Assembly (NCBI RefSeq): GCF_963662255.1
Contig: NW_026912108.1
Span: 516,001-580,000 of the forward strand
Length of the DNA: 64,000 bases
Reading direction: 5' to 3'
DNA from: Cinclus cinclus
Taxonomy: Eukaryota; Chordata; Aves; Passeriformes; Cinclidae
Shown here: in pieces, positions 49,304-62,937 of the stretch
Position numbering within the stretch: the stretch's first letter is position 1
Layout of the letters: each line of letters opens with the position of its first letter
Program-made: the position numbers and the translations under genes
The notes under the pieces: model-generated
Told to the model about the DNA's origin: nothing
The model's input: only the letters and a program-made list of their open reading frames with translations
The model's database searches: none

Positions 49304-50643
49304 TTGTCTGCGAGACAGCTCTCCGCAGCGCTAGTATTTGGCCAGGCTGAAATCAGCGCCACGGGAAGCCAATCTGACAAGCGGAGTGCAACGAGCGCGG
49401 CGATACGGAGCCACTTGGCAGGTGGCCGAAGAAAGACGGCTGCCCCGCGAATGTGGTGCCAGAAGGCAAGTTTCAGCAGGGCGTTCCGGGCGAGCTTAAT
49501 GTGTAGCCGCAGTTGTTCTAGGCGAGATTGTAGCCGAGAAGCTTTCCGTCTCCATTCACGAGACAAGAAAAGCAGAACGCAATGGTTGCGGCAGAAGCGA
49601 AAGCCAGGAGCAGCGTGCTCGCTGCGAGAAGTAGACGGCGCTTCGCCTCCTTGGGAAGGAAATCGCGTCTGGGCACGAACGGCAGCCAGCGAAGCTTCAG
49701 AACAGCAGGCTGTTCTGCTCAGCGTACGAGCCTGAAGTGAGTGGCAAGGGCTAAGGGGACAGTTCCAAGGCATCTAGCTTTCCTGCTAGCAATGCCATTT
49801 CTACCCTGCTGTGGAAAACATTGTCCTTTGCCCTTCTGCTCCGAGAGGCACAGAGCACCTCGGCAGACGCAGTGCAGAGGGAAAGGACACAGTATCCGAG
49901 GGAGCGTGACGCCGCTTAGGCGGGCAAAGCAGAAAGGTGCCGCCCGGCACTGGCTTTGACTCCCTGAGCTTCCTTGCTAGGACAGCAGCTGCCGAAAGCT
50001 GGCAACTAGGCTGCCAGAGTGCAGAATGTAGGCGGTCTGGCACGCCTGCTTGCCGAAAGCCAGGATCAGCGAGACAGCGTGCTAGGGTCTGTTTCACAGC
50101 ACCCTGGAGAACACGCACTTGAAGAATGCCCTCTCTGCTCCGCAAAAACTCTGCCACAGTGAAGGTGGAAGAAGCAGCCTGTGGCCACGGGCAGAGCTGG
50201 TCAACAGCTGCGCCTAACTTTGTCAAGCTGCGAGAGCATTCTCAGCCGAGTTCTGCTTTGACAGAGCTATTGCTGAACTTTTGCAGCCCCGGAGGCTGCT
50301 GAAACCAAGGCTGTGTTCTGCCTCTTCATTCTTGCCTTCCTGTGCTCCAGCGAGAAGTGAAGCTCTGGCACGGCATTCAGCTTTGCCGCCTCTCTGCACG
50401 GAAAGCACTAGACAGAACTAGTGTGCTTCGTGCATGCTCTCTCCTCGCTTTTATGGTCACTGCTCTGCTTTTTGCTTGGCAGCGTTCAAAGGGTCCACGG
50501 CATACCTCTTGCACAGCGAGAGGTGGCCGGCGAGGAATACTTGCTGGCTTAAGTCGTTCCATGCTCAAGGCATTCATCAGAGCAGCACAATGCGGGAAAA
50601 GAGGGGGGAACATTGCAGGACAAATTTCTATGCTGGAACATGA
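49304..50643 (+). repeat. Unit 37, short
   Basis: The 39-bp block is absent. It matches unit 35 except in the first about 110 bases, where it has G at 94 and A at 106. Confidence 0.96.
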
Positions 50644-52022
50644 TTGTCTGCGAGACAGCTCTCCGCAGCGCTAGTATTTGGCCAGGCTGAAATCAGCGCC
50701 ACGGGAAGCCAATCTGACAAGCGGAGTGCAACGAGCGCGGCGATACGGAGCCACTTGGCAGGTGGCCGAAGAAAGACGGCTGCCCCGCGAATGTGGTGCC
50801 AGAAGGCAAGTTTCAGCAGGGCGTTCCGGGCGAGCTTAATGTGTAGCCGCAGTTGTTCTAGGCGAGATTGTAGCCGAGAAGCTTTCCGTCTCCATTCACG
50901 AGACAAGAAAAGCAGAACGCAATGGTCTAGAGGGTTGAGAAGAAAAGTGCTCGTAGCGAGCTCGTTGCGGCAGAAGCGAAAGCCAGGAGCAGCGTGCTCG
51001 CTGCGAGAAGTAGACGGCGCTTCGCCTCCTTGGGAAGGAAATCGCGTCTGGGCACGAACGGCAGCCAGCGAAGCTTCAGAACAGCAGGCTGTTCTGCTCA
51101 GCGTACGAGCCTGAAGTGAGTGGCAAGGGCTAAGGGGACAGTTCCAAGGCATCTAGCTTTCCTGCTAGCAATGCCATTTCTACCCTGCTGTGGAAAACAT
51201 TGTCCTTTGCCCTTCTGCTCCGAGAGGCACAGAGCACCTCGGCAGACGCAGTGCAGAGGGAAAGAACACAGTATCCGAGGGAGCGTGGCGCCGCTTAGGC
51301 GGGCAAAGCAGAAAGGTGCCGCCCGGCACTGGCTTTGACTCCCTGAGCTTCCTTGCTAGGACAGCAGCTGCCGAAAGCTGGCAACTAGGCTGCCAGAGTG
51401 CAGAATGTAGGCGGTCTGGCACGCCTGCTTGCCGAAAGCCAGTATCAGCGAGACAGCGTGCTAGGCTCTGTTTCACAGCACCCTGGAGAACACGCACTTG
51501 AAGAATGCCCTCTCTGCTCCGCAAAAGCTCTGCCACAGTGAAGGTGGAAGAAGCAGCCTGTGGCCACGGGCAGAGCTGGTCAACAGCTGCGCCTAACTTT
51601 GCCAAGCTGCGAGAGCATTCTCAGCCGAGTTCTGCTTTGACAGAGCTATTGCTGAACTTTTGCAGTCCCGGAGGCTGCTGAAACCAAGGCTGTGTTCTGC
51701 CTCTTCATTCTTGCCTTCCTGTGCTCCAGCGAGAAGTGAAGCTCTGGCAGGTCATTCAGCTTTGCCGCCTCTCTGCACGGAAAGCACTAGACAGAACTAG
51801 TGTGCTTCGTGCATGCTCTCTCCTCGCTTTTATGGTCACTGCTCTGCTTTTTGCTTGGCAGCGTTCAAAGGCTCCACGGCATACCTCTTGCACAGCGAGA
51901 GGTGGCCGGCGAGGAATACTTGCTGGCTTAAGTCGTTCCATGCTCAAGGCATTCATCAGAGCAGCACAATGCGGGAAAAGAGGGGGGAACATTGCAGGAC
52001 AAATTTCTATGCTGGAACATGA
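50644..52022 (+). repeat. Unit 38, long
   Basis: It is the second copy of the unit 36 haplotype, 2719 bases to the right. Confidence 0.96.
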
Positions 52023-53401
52023 TTGTCTGCGAGACAGCTCTCCGCAGCGCTAGTATTTGGCCAGGCTGAAATCAGCGCCACGGGAAGCCAATCTGACAAG
52101 CGGAGTGCAACGAGCGCGGCGATACGGAGCCACTTGGCAGGTGGCCGAAGAAAGACGGCTGCCCCGCGAATGTGGTGCCAGAAGGCAAGTTTCAGCAGGG
52201 CGTTCCGGGCGAGCTTAATGTGTAGCCGCAGTTGTTCTAGGCGAGATTGTAGCCGAGAAGCTTTCCGTCTCCATTCACGAGACAAGAAAAGCAGAACGCA
52301 ATGGTCTAGAGGGTTGAGAAGAAAAGTGCTCGTAGCGAGCTCGTTGCGGCAGAAGCGAAAGCCAGGAGCAGCGTGCTCGCTGCGAGAAGTAGACGGCGCT
52401 TCGCCTCCTTGGGAAGGAAATCGCGTCTGGGCACGAACGGCAGCCAGCGAAGCTTCAGAACAGCAGGCTGTTCTGCTCAGCGTACGAGCCTGAAGTGAGT
52501 GGCAAGGGCTAAGGGGACAGTTCCAAGGCATCTAGCTTTCCTGCTAGCAATGCCATTTCTACCCTGCTGTGGAAAACATTGTCCTTTGCCCTTCTGCTCC
52601 GAGAGGCACAGAGCACCTCGGCAGACGCAGTGCAGAGGGAAAGGACACAGTATCCGAGGGAGCGTGACGCCGCTTAGGCGGGCAAAGCAGAAAGGTGCCG
52701 CCCGGCACTGGCTTTGACTCCCTGAGCTTCCTTGCTAGGACAGCAGCTGCCGAAAGCTGGCAACTAGGCTGCCAGAGTGCAGAATGTAGGCGGTCTGGCA
52801 CGCCTGCTTGCCGAAAGCCAGGATCAGCGAGACAGCGTGCTAGGGTCTGTTTCACAGCACCCTGGAGAACACGCACTTGAAGAATGCCCTCTCTGCTCCG
52901 CAAAAGCTCTGCCACAGTGAAGGTGGAAGAAGCAGCCTGTGGCCACGGGCAGAGCTGGTCAACAGCTGCGCCTAACTTTGCCAAGCTGCGAGAGCATTCT
53001 CAGCCGAGTTCTGCTTTGACAGAGCTATTGCTGAACTTTTGCAGTCCCGGAGGCTGCTGAAACCAAGGCTGTGTTCTGCCTCTTCATTCTTGCCTTCCTG
53101 TGCTCCAGCGAGAAGTGAAGCTCTGGCAGGTCATTCAGCTTTGCCGCCTCTCTGCACGGAAAGCACTAGACAGAACTAGTGTGCTTCGTGCATGCTCTCT
53201 CCTCGCTTTTATGGTCACTGCTCTGCTTTTTGCTTGGCAGCGTTCAAAGGCTCCACGGCATACCTCTTGCACAGCGAGAGGTGGCCGGCGAGGAATACTT
53301 GCTGGCTTAAGTCGTTCCATGCTCAAGGCATTCATCAGAGCAGCACAATGCGGGAAAAGAGGGGGGAACATTGCAGGACAAATTTCTATGCTGGAACATG
53401 A
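52023..53401 (+). repeat. Unit 39, long
   Basis: It has A at 106, A at 645, GA at 800-801, T at 1023 and C at 1229. Confidence 0.96.
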
Positions 53402-54780
53402 TTGTCTGCGAGACAGCTCTCCGCAGCGCTAGTATTTGGCCAGGCTGAAATCAGCGCCACGGGAAGCCAATCTGACAAGCGGAGTGCAACGAGCGCGGCG
53501 ATACGGAGCCACTTGGCAGGTGGCCGAAGAAAGACGGCTGCCCCGCGAATGTGGTGCCAGAAGGCAAGTTTCAGCAGGGCGTTCCGGGCGAGCTTAATGT
53601 GTAGCCGCAGTTGTTCTAGGCGAGATTGTAGCCGAGAAGCTTTCCGTCTCCATTCACGAGACAAGAAAAGCAGAACGCAATGGTCTAGAGGGTTGAGAAG
53701 AAAAGTGCTCGTAGCGAGCTCGTTGCGGCAGAAGCGAAAGCCAGGAGCAGCGTGCTCGCTGCGAGAAGTAGACGGCGCTTCGCCTCCTTGGGAAGGAAAT
53801 CGCGTCTGGGCACGAACGGCAGCCAGCGAAGCTTCAGAACAGCAGGCTGTTCTGCTCAGCGTACGAGCCTGAAGTGAGTGGCAAGGGCTAAGGGGACAGT
53901 TCCAAGGCATCTAGCTTTCCTGCTAGCAATGCCATTTCTACCCTGCTGTGGAAAACATTGTCCTTTGCCCTTCTGCTCCGAGAGGCACAGAGCACCTCGG
54001 CAGACGCAGTGCAGAGGGAAAGGACACAGTATCCGAGGGAGCGTGACGCCGCTTAGGCGGGCAAAGCAGAAAGGTGCCGCCCGGCACTGGCTTTGACTCC
54101 CTGAGCTTCCTTGCTAGGACAGCAGCTGCCGAAAGCTGGCAACTAGGCTGCCAGAGTGCAGAATGTAGGCGGTCTGGCACGCCTGCTTGCCGAAAGCCAG
54201 GATCAGCGAGACAGCGTGCTAGGGTCTGTTTCACAGCACCCTGGAGAACACGCACTTGAAGAATGCCCTCTCTGCTCCGCAAAAGCTCTGCCACAGTGAA
54301 GGTGGAAGAAGCAGCCTGTGGCCACGGGCAGAGCTGGTCAACAGCTGCGCCTAACTTTGTCAAGCTGCGAGAGCATTCTCAGCCGAGTTCTGCTTTGACA
54401 GAGCTATTGCTGAACTTTTGCAGTCCCGGAGGCTGCTGAAACCAAGGCTGTGTTCTGCCTCTTCATTCTTGCCTTCCTGTGCTCCAGCGAGAAGTGAAGC
54501 TCTGGCACGTCATTCAGCTTTGCCGCCTCTCTGCACGGAAAGCACTAGACAGAACTAGTGTGCTTCGTGCATGCTCTCTCCTCGCTTTTATGGTCACTGC
54601 TCTGCTTTTTGCTTGGCAGCGTTCAAAGGCTCCACGGCATACCTCTTGCACAGCGAGAGGTGGCCGGCGAGGAATACTTGCTGGCTTAAGTCGTTCCATG
54701 CTCAAGGCATTCATCAGAGCAGCACAATGCGGGAAAAGAGGGGGGAACATTGCAGGACAAATTTCTATGCTGGAACATGA
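53402..54780 (+). repeat. Unit 40, long
   Basis: It is like unit 39 but has T at 959 and ggcacgtcatt at its right end, as in unit 31. Confidence 0.96.
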
Positions 54781-56159
54781 TTGTCTGCGAGACAGCTCTC
54801 CGCAGCGCTAGTATTTGGCCAGGCTGAAATCAGCGCCACGGGAAGCCAATCTGACAAGCGGAGTGCAACGAGCGCGGCGATACGGGGCCACTTGGCAGGT
54901 GGCCGAAGAAAGACGGCTGCCCCGCGAATGTGGTGCCAGAAGGCAAGTTTCAGCAGGGCGTTCCGGGCGAGCTTAATGTGTAGCCGCAGTTGTTCTAGGC
55001 GAGATTGTAGCCGAGAAGCTTTCCGTCTCCATTCACGAGACAAGAAAAGCAGAACGCAATGGTCTAGAGGGTTGAGAAGAAAAGTGCTCGTAGCGAGCTC
55101 GTTGCGGCAGAAGCGAAAGCCAGGAGCAGCGTGCTCGTTGCGAGAAGTAGACGGCGCTTCGCCTCCTTGAGAAGGAAATCGCGTCTGGGCACGAACGGCA
55201 GCCAGCGAAGCTTCAGAACAGCAGGCTGTTCTGCTCAGCGTACGAGCCTGAAGTGAGTGGCAAGGGCTAATGGGACAGTTCCAAGGCATCTAGCTTTCCT
55301 GCTAGCAATGCCATTTCTACCCTGCTGTGGAAAACATTGTCCTTTGCCCTTCTGCTCCGAGAGGCACAGAGCACCTCGGCAGACGCAGTGCAGAGGGAAA
55401 GGACACAGTATCCGAGGGAGCGTGGCGCCGCTTAGGCGGGCAAAGCAGAAAGGTGCCGCCCGGCACTGGCTTTGACTCCCTGAGCTTCCTTGCTAGGACA
55501 GCAGCTGCCGAAAGCTGGCAACTAGGCTGCCAGAGTGCAGAATGTAGGCGGTCTGGCACGCCTGCTTGCCGAAAGCCAGGATCAGCGAGACAGCGTGCTA
55601 GGGTCTGTTTCACAGCACCCTGGAGAACACGCACTTGAAGAATGCCCTCTCTGCTCCGCAAAAGCTCTGCCACAGTGAAGGTGGAAGAAGCAGCCTGTGG
55701 CCACGGGCAGAGCTGGTCAACAGCTGCGCCTAACTTTGTCAAGCTGCGAGAGCATTCTCAGCCGAGTTCTGCTTTGACAGAGCTATTGCTGAACTTTTGA
55801 AGCCCCGGAGGCTGCTGAAACCAAGGCTGTGTTCTGCCTCTTCATTCTTGCCTTCCTGTGCTCCAGCGAGAAGTGAAGCTCTGGCACGGCATTCAGCTTT
55901 GCCGCCTCTCTGCACGGAAAGCACTAGACAGAACTAGTGTGCTTCCTGCATGCTCTCTCCTCGCTTTTATGGTCACTGCTCTGCTTTTTGCTTGGCAGCG
56001 TTCAAAGGGTCCACGGCATACCTCTTGCACAGCGAGAGGTGGCCGGCGAGGAATACTTGCTGGCTTAAGTCGTTCCATGCTCAAGGCATTCATCAGAGCA
56101 GCACAATGCGGGAAAAGAGGGGGGAACATTGCAGGACAAATTTCTATGCTGGAACATGA
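54781..56159 (+). repeat. Unit 41, long
   Basis: It shares the stop-creating A at offset 390 and T at 358 with unit 32, 12294 bases to the left. The right half differs: G at 645, C at 679 and gaagcccc. Confidence 0.96.
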
Positions 56160-57499
56160 TTGTCTGCGAGACAGCTCTCCGCAGCGCTAGTATTTGGCCA
56201 GGCTGAAATCAGCGCCACGGGAAGCCAATCTGACAAGCGGAGTGCAACGAGCGCGGCGATACGGAGCCACTTGGCAGGTGGCCGAAGAAAGACGGCTGCC
56301 CCGCGAATGTGGTGCCAGAAGGCAAGTTTCAGCAGGGCGTTCCGGGCGAGCTTAATGTGTAGCCGCAGTTGTTCTAGGCGAGATTGTAGCCGAGAAGCTT
56401 TCCGTCTCCATTCACGAGACAAGAAAAGCAGAACGCAATGGTTGCGGCAGAAGCGAAAGCCAGGAGCAGCGTGCTCGCTGCGAGAAGTAGACGGCGCTTC
56501 GCCTCCTTGGGAAGGAAATGGCGTCTGGGCACGAACGGCAGCCAGCGAAGCTTCAGAACAGCAGGCTGTTCTGCTCAGCGTACGAGCCTGAAGTGAGTGG
56601 CAAGGGCTAAGGGGACAGTTCCAAGGCATCTAGCTTTCCTGCTAGCAATGCCATTTCTACCCTGCTGTGGAAAACATTGTCCTTTGCCCTTCTGCTCCGA
56701 GAGGCACAGAGCACCTCGGCAGACGCAGTGCAGAGGGAAAGGACACAGTATCCGAGGGAGCGTGGCGCCGCTTAGGCGGGCAAAGCAGAAAGGTGCCGCC
56801 CGGCACTGGCTTTGACTCCCTGAGCTTCCTTGCTAGGACAGCAGCTGCCGAAAGCTGGCAACTAGGCTGCCAGAGTGCAGAATGTAGGCGGTCTGGCACG
56901 CCTGCTTGCCGAAAGCCAGGATCAGCGAGACAGCGTGCTAGGGTCTGTTTCACAGCACCCTGGAGAACACGCACTTGAAGAATGCCCTCTCTGCTCCGCA
57001 AAAGCTCTGCCACAGTGAAGGTGGAAGAAGCAACCTGTGGCCACGGGCAGAGCTGGTCAACAGCTGCGCCTAACTTTGCCAAGCTGCGAGAGCATTCTCA
57101 GCCGAGTTCTGCTTTGACAGAGCTATTGCTGAACTTTTGCAGTCCCGGAGGCTGCTGAAACCAAGGCTGTGTTCTGCCTCTTCATTCTTGCCTTCCTGTG
57201 CTCCAGCGAGAAGTGAAGCTCTGGCAGGTCATTCAGCTTTGCCGCCTCTCTGCACGGAAAGCACTAGACAGAACTAGTGTGCTTCGTGCATGCTCTCTCC
57301 TCGCTTTTATGGTCACTGCTCTGCTTTTTGCTTGGCAGCGTTCCAAGGGTCCACGGCATACCTCTTGCACAGCGAGAGGTGGCCGGCGAGGAATACTTGC
57401 TGGCTTAAGTCGTTCCATGCTCAAGGCATTCATCAGAGCAGCACAATGCGGGAAAAGACGGGGGAACATTGCAGGACAAATTTCTATGCTGGAACATGA
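56160..57499 (+). repeat. Unit 42, short
   Basis: The 39-bp block is absent. It has G at offset 400, a private A in agcaAcctg, C in gttcCaag (shared with unit 7) and a private C in agaCggggg near the end. Confidence 0.96.
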
Positions 57500-58878
57500 T
57501 TGTCTGCGAGACAGCTCTCCGCAGCGCTAGTATTTGGCCAGGCTGAAATCAGCGCCACGGGAAGCCAATCTGACAAGCGGAGTGCAACGAGCGCGGCGAT
57601 ACGGAGCCACTTGGCAGGTGGCCGAAGAAAGACGGCTGCCCCGCGAATGTGGTGCCAGAAGGCAAGTTTCAGCAGGGCGTTCCGGGCGAGCTTAATGTGT
57701 AGCCGCAGTTGTTCTAGGCGAGATTGTAGCCGAGAAGCTTTCCGTCTCCATTCACGAGACAAGAAAAGCAGAACGCAATGGTCTAGAAGGTTGAGAAGAA
57801 AAGTGCTCGTAGCGAGCTCGTTGCGGCAGAAGCGAAAGCCAGGAGCAGCGTGCTCGCTGCGAGAAGTAGACGGCGCTTCGCCTCCTTGGGAAGGAAATCG
57901 CGTCTGGGCACGAACGGCAGCCAGCGAAGCTTCAGAACAGCAGGCTGTTCTGCTCAGCGTACGAGCCTGAAGTGAGTGGCAAGGGCTAATGGGACAGTTC
58001 CAAGGCATCTAGCTTTCCTGCTAGCAATGCCATTTCTACCCTGCTGTGGAAAACATTGTCCTTTGCCCTTCTGCTCCGAGAGGCACAGAGCACCTCGGCA
58101 GACGCAGTGCAGAGGGAAAGGACACAGTATCCGAGGGAGCGTGGCGCCGCTTAGGCGGGCAAAGCAGAAAGGTGCCGCCCGGCACTGGCTTTGACTCCCT
58201 GAGCTTCCTTGCTAGGACAGCAGCTGCCGAAAGCTGGCAACTAGGCTGCCAGAGTGCAGAATGTAGGCGGTCTGGCACGCCTGCTTGCCGAAAGCCAGGA
58301 TCAGCGAGACAGCGTGCTAGGGTCTGTTTCACAGCACCCTGGAGAACACGCACTTGAAGAATGCCCTCTCTGCTCCGCAAAAACTCTGCCACAGTGAAGG
58401 TGGAAGAAGCAGCCTGTGGCCACGGGCAGAGCTGGTCAACAGCTGCGCCTAACTTTGCCAAGCTGCGAGAGCATTCTCAGCCGAGTTCTGCTTTGACAGA
58501 GCTATTGCTGAACTTTTGAAGCCCCGGAGGCTGCTGAAACCAAGGCTGTGTTCTGCCTCTTCATTCTTGCCTTCCTGTGCTCCAGCGAGAAGTGAAGCTC
58601 TGGCACGGCATTCAGCTTTGCCGCCTCTCTGCACGGAAAGCACTAGACAGAACTAGTGTGCTTCCTGCATGCTCTCTCCTCGCTTTTATGGTCACTGCAC
58701 TGCTTTTTGCTTGGCAGCGTTCAAAGGGTCCACGGCATACCTCTTGCACAGCGAGAGGTGGCCGGCGAGGAATACTTGCTGGCTTAAGTCGTTCCATGCT
58801 CAAGGCATTCATCAGAGCAGCACAATGCGGGAAAAGAGGGGGGAACATTGCAGGACAAATTTCTATGCTGGAACATGA
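57500..58878 (+). repeat. Unit 43, long
   Basis: It has a private A inside the 39-bp block (tctagaAgg), the taatggg allele, gaagcccc, and A at offset 1200 that is otherwise only in units 17 and 20. Confidence 0.96.
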
Positions 58879-60218
58879 TTGTCTGCGAGACAGCTCTCCG
58901 CAGCGCTAGTATTTGGCCAGGCTGAAATCAGCGCCACGGGAAGCCAATCTGACAAGCGGAGTGCAACGAGCGCGGCGATACGGAGCCACTTGGCAGGTGG
59001 CCGAAGAAAGACGGCTGCCCCGCGAATGTGGTGCCAGAAGGCAAGTTTCAGCAGGGCGTTCCGGGCGAGCTTAATGTGTAGCCGCAGTTGTTCTAGGCGA
59101 GATTGTAGCCGAGAAGCTTTCCGTCTCCATTCACGAGACAAGAAAAGCAGAACGCAATGGTTGCGGCAGAAGCGAAAGCCAGGAGCAGCGTGCTCGCTGC
59201 GAGAAGTAGACGGCGCTTCGCCTCCTTGGGAAGGAAATCGCGTCTGGGCACGAACGGCAGCCAGCGAAGCTTCAGAACAGCAGGCTGTTCTGCTCAGCGT
59301 ACGAGCCTGAAGTGAGTGGCAAGGGCTAAGGGGACAGTTCCAAGGCATCTAGCTTTCCTGCTAGCAATGCCATTTCTACCCTGCTGTGGAAAACATTGTC
59401 CTTTGCCCTTCTGCTCCGAGAGGCACAGAGCACCTCGGCAGACGCAGTGCAGAGGGAAAGAACACAGTATCCGAGGGAGCGTGGCGCCGCTTAGGCGGGC
59501 AAAGCAGAAAGGTGCCGCCCGGCACTGGCTTTGACTCCCTGAGCTTCCTTGCTAGGACAGCAGCTGCCGAAAGCTGGCAACTAGGCTGCCAGAGTGCAGA
59601 ATGTAGGCGGTCTGGCACGCCTGCTTGCCGAAAGCCAGTATCAGCGAGACAGCGTGCTAGGCTCTGTTTCACAGCACCCTGGAGAACACGCACTTGAAGA
59701 ATGCCCTCTCTGCTCCGCAAAAGCTCTGCCACAGTGAAGGTGGAAGAAGCAGCCTGTGGCCACGGGCAGAGCTGGTCAACAGCTGCGCCTAACTTTGCCA
59801 AGCTGCGAGAGCATTCTCAGCCGAGTTCTGCTTTGACAGAGCTATTGCTGAACTTTTGCAGTCCCGGAGGCTGCTGAAACCAAGGCTGTGTTCTGCCTCT
59901 TCATTCTTGCCTTCCTGTGCTCCAGCGAGAAGTGAAGCTCTGGCAGGTCATTCAGCTTTGCCGCCTCTCTGCACGGAAAGCACTAGACAGAACTAGTGTG
60001 CTTCGTGCATGCTCTCTCCTCGCTTTTATGGTCACTGCTCTGCTTTTTGCTTGGCAGCGTTCAAAGGGTCCACGGCATACCTCTTGCACAGCGAGAGGTG
60101 GCCGGCGAGGAATACTTGCTGGCTTAAGTCGTTCCATGCTCAAGGCATTCATCAGAGCAGCACAATGCGGGAAAAGAGGGGGGAACATTGCAGGACAAAT
60201 TTCTATGCTGGAACATGA
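58879..60218 (+). repeat. Unit 44, short
   Basis: The 39-bp block is absent. It has A at 106, A at 622 and TA at 800-801, like unit 18 but without the rare G at offset 183. Confidence 0.96.
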
Positions 60219-61597
60219 TTGTCTGCGAGACAGCTCTCCGCAGCGCTAGTATTTGGCCAGGCTGAAATCAGCGCCACGGGAAGCCAATCTGACAAGCGGA
60301 GTGCAACGAGCGCGGCGATACGGAGCCACTTGGCAGGTGGCCGAAGAAAGACGGCTGCCCCGCGAATGTGGTGCCAGAAGGCAAGTTTCAGCAGGGCGTT
60401 CCGGGCGAGCTTAATGTGTAGCCGCAGTTGTTCTAGGCGAGATTGTAGCCGAGAAGCTTTCCGTCTCCATTCACGAGACAAGAAAAGCAGAACGCAATGG
60501 TCTAGAGGGTTGAGAAGAAAAGTGCTCGTAGCGAGCTCGTTGCGGCAGAAGCGAAAGCCAGGAGCAGCGTGCTCGCTGCGAGAAGTAGACGGCGCTTCGC
60601 CTCCTTGGGAAGGAAATCGCGTCTGGGCACGAACGGCAGCCAGCGAAGCTTCAGAACAGCAGGCTGTTCTGCTCAGCGTACGAGCCTGAAGTGAGTGGCA
60701 AGGGCTAAGGGGACAGTTCCAAGGCATCTAGCTTTCCTGCTAGCAATGCCATTTCTACCCTGCTGTGGAAAACATTGTCCTTTGCCCTTCTGCTCCGAGA
60801 GGCACAGAGCACCTCGGCAGACGCAGTGCAGAGGGAAAGGACACAGTATCCGAGGGAGCGTGGCGCCGCTTAGGCGGGCAAAGCAGAAAGGTGCCGCCCG
60901 GCACTGGCTTTGACTCCCTGAGCTTCCTTGCTAGGACAGCAGCTGCCGAAAGCTGGCAACTAGGCTGCCAGAGTGCAGAATGTAGGCGGTCTGGCACGCC
61001 TGCTTGCCGAAAGCCAGGATCAGCGAGACAGCGTGCTAGGGTCTGTTTCACAGCACCCTGGAGAACACGCACTTGAAGAATGCCCTCTCTGCTCCGCAAA
61101 AGCTCTGCCACAGTGAAGGTGGAAGAAGCAGCCTGTGGCCACGGGCAGAGCTGGTCAACAGCTGCGCCTAACTTTGCCAAGCTGCGAGAGCATTCTCAGC
61201 CGAGTTCTGCTTTGACAGAGCTATTGCTGAACTTTTGAAGCCCCGGAGGCTGCTGAAACCAAGGCTGTGTTCTGCCTCTTCATTCTTGCCTTCCTGTGCT
61301 CCAGCGAGAAGTGAAGCTCTGGCAGGTCATTCAGCTTTGCCGCCTCTCTGCACGGAAAGCACTAGACAGAACTAGTGTGCTTCGTGCATGCTCTCTCCTC
61401 GCTTTTATGGTCACTGCTCTGCTTTTTGCTTGGCAGCGTTCAAAGGGTCCACGGCATACCTCTTGCACAGCGAGAGGTGGCCGGCGAGGAATACTTGCTG
61501 GCTTAAGTCGTTCCATGCTCAAGGCATTCATCAGAGCAGCACAATGCGGGAAAAGAGGGGGGAACATTGCAGGACAAATTTCTATGCTGGAACATGA
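60219..61597 (+). repeat. Unit 45, long
   Basis: It matches unit 34 except for A in gaagcccc (offset 1020) and C at 1023. Confidence 0.96.
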
Positions 61598-62937
61598 TTG
61601 TCTGCGAGACAGCTCTCCGCAGCGCTAGTATTTGGCCAGGCTGAAATCAGCGCCACGGGAAGCCAATCTGACAAGCGGAGTGCAACGAGCTCGGCGATAC
61701 GGGGCCACTTGGCAGGTGGCCGAAGAAAGACGGCTGCCCCGCGAATGTGGTGCCAGAAGGCAAGTTTCAGCAGGGCGTTCCGGGCGAGCTTAATGTGTAG
61801 CCGCAGTTGTTCTAGGCGAGATTGTAGCCGAGAAGCTTTCCGTCTCCATTCACGAGACAAGAAAAGCAGAACGCAATGGTTGCGGCAGAAGCGAAAGCCA
61901 GGAGCAGCGTGCTCGCTGCGAGAAGTAGACGGCGCTTCGCCTCCTTGGGAAGGAAATCGCGTCTGGGCACGAACGGCAGCCAGCGAAGCTTCAGAACAGC
62001 AGGCTGTTCTGCTCAGCGTACGAGCCTGAAGTGAGTGGCAAGGGCTAAGGGGACAGTTCCAAGGCATCTAGCTTTCCTGCTAGCAATGCCATTTCTACCC
62101 TGCTGTGGAAAACATTGTCCTTTGCCCTTCTGCTCCGAGAGGCAGAGAGCACCTCGGCAGACGCAGTGCAGAGGGAAAGGACACAGTATCCGAGGGAGCG
62201 TGGCGCCGCTTAGGCGGGCAAAGCAGAAAGGTGCCGCCCGGCACTGGCTTTGACTCCCTGAGCTTCCTTGCTAGGACAGCAGCTGCCGAAAGCTGGCAAC
62301 TAGGCTGCCAGAGTGCAGAATGTAGGCGGTCTGGCACGCCTGCTTGCCGAAAGCCAGGATCAGCGAGACAGCGTGCTAGGGTCTGTTTCACAGCACCCTG
62401 GAGAACACGCACTTGAAGAATGCCCTCTCTGCTCCGCAAAAGCTCTGCCACAGTGAAGGTGGAAGAAGCAGCCTGTGGCCACGGGCAGAGCTGGTCAACA
62501 GCTGCGCCTAACTTTGCCAAGCTGCGAGAGCATTCTCAGCCGAGTTCTGCTTTGACAGAGCTATTGCTGAACTTTTGCAGTCCCGGAGGCTGCTGAAACC
62601 AAGGCTGTGTTCTGCCTCTTCATTCTTGCCTTCCTGTGCTCCAGCGAGAAGTGAAGCTCTGGCACGGCATTCAGCTTTGCCGCCTCTCTGCACGGAAAGC
62701 ACTAGACAGAACTAGTGTGCTTCGTGCATGCTCTCTCCTCGCTTTTATGGTCACTGCTCTGCTTTTTGCTTGGCAGCGTTCAAAGGGTCCACGGCATACC
62801 TCTTGCACAGCGAGAGGTGGCCGGCGAGGAATACTTGCTGGCTTAAGTCGTTCCATGCTCAAGGCATTCATCAGAGCAGCACAATGCGGGAAAAGAGGGG
62901 GGAACATTGCAGGACAAATTTCTATGCTGGAACATGA
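61598..62937 (+). repeat. Unit 46, short
   Basis: The 39-bp block is absent. It combines T at offset 94 (shared with unit 35) and G at offset 587 (shared with units 11 and 13). Confidence 0.96.
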
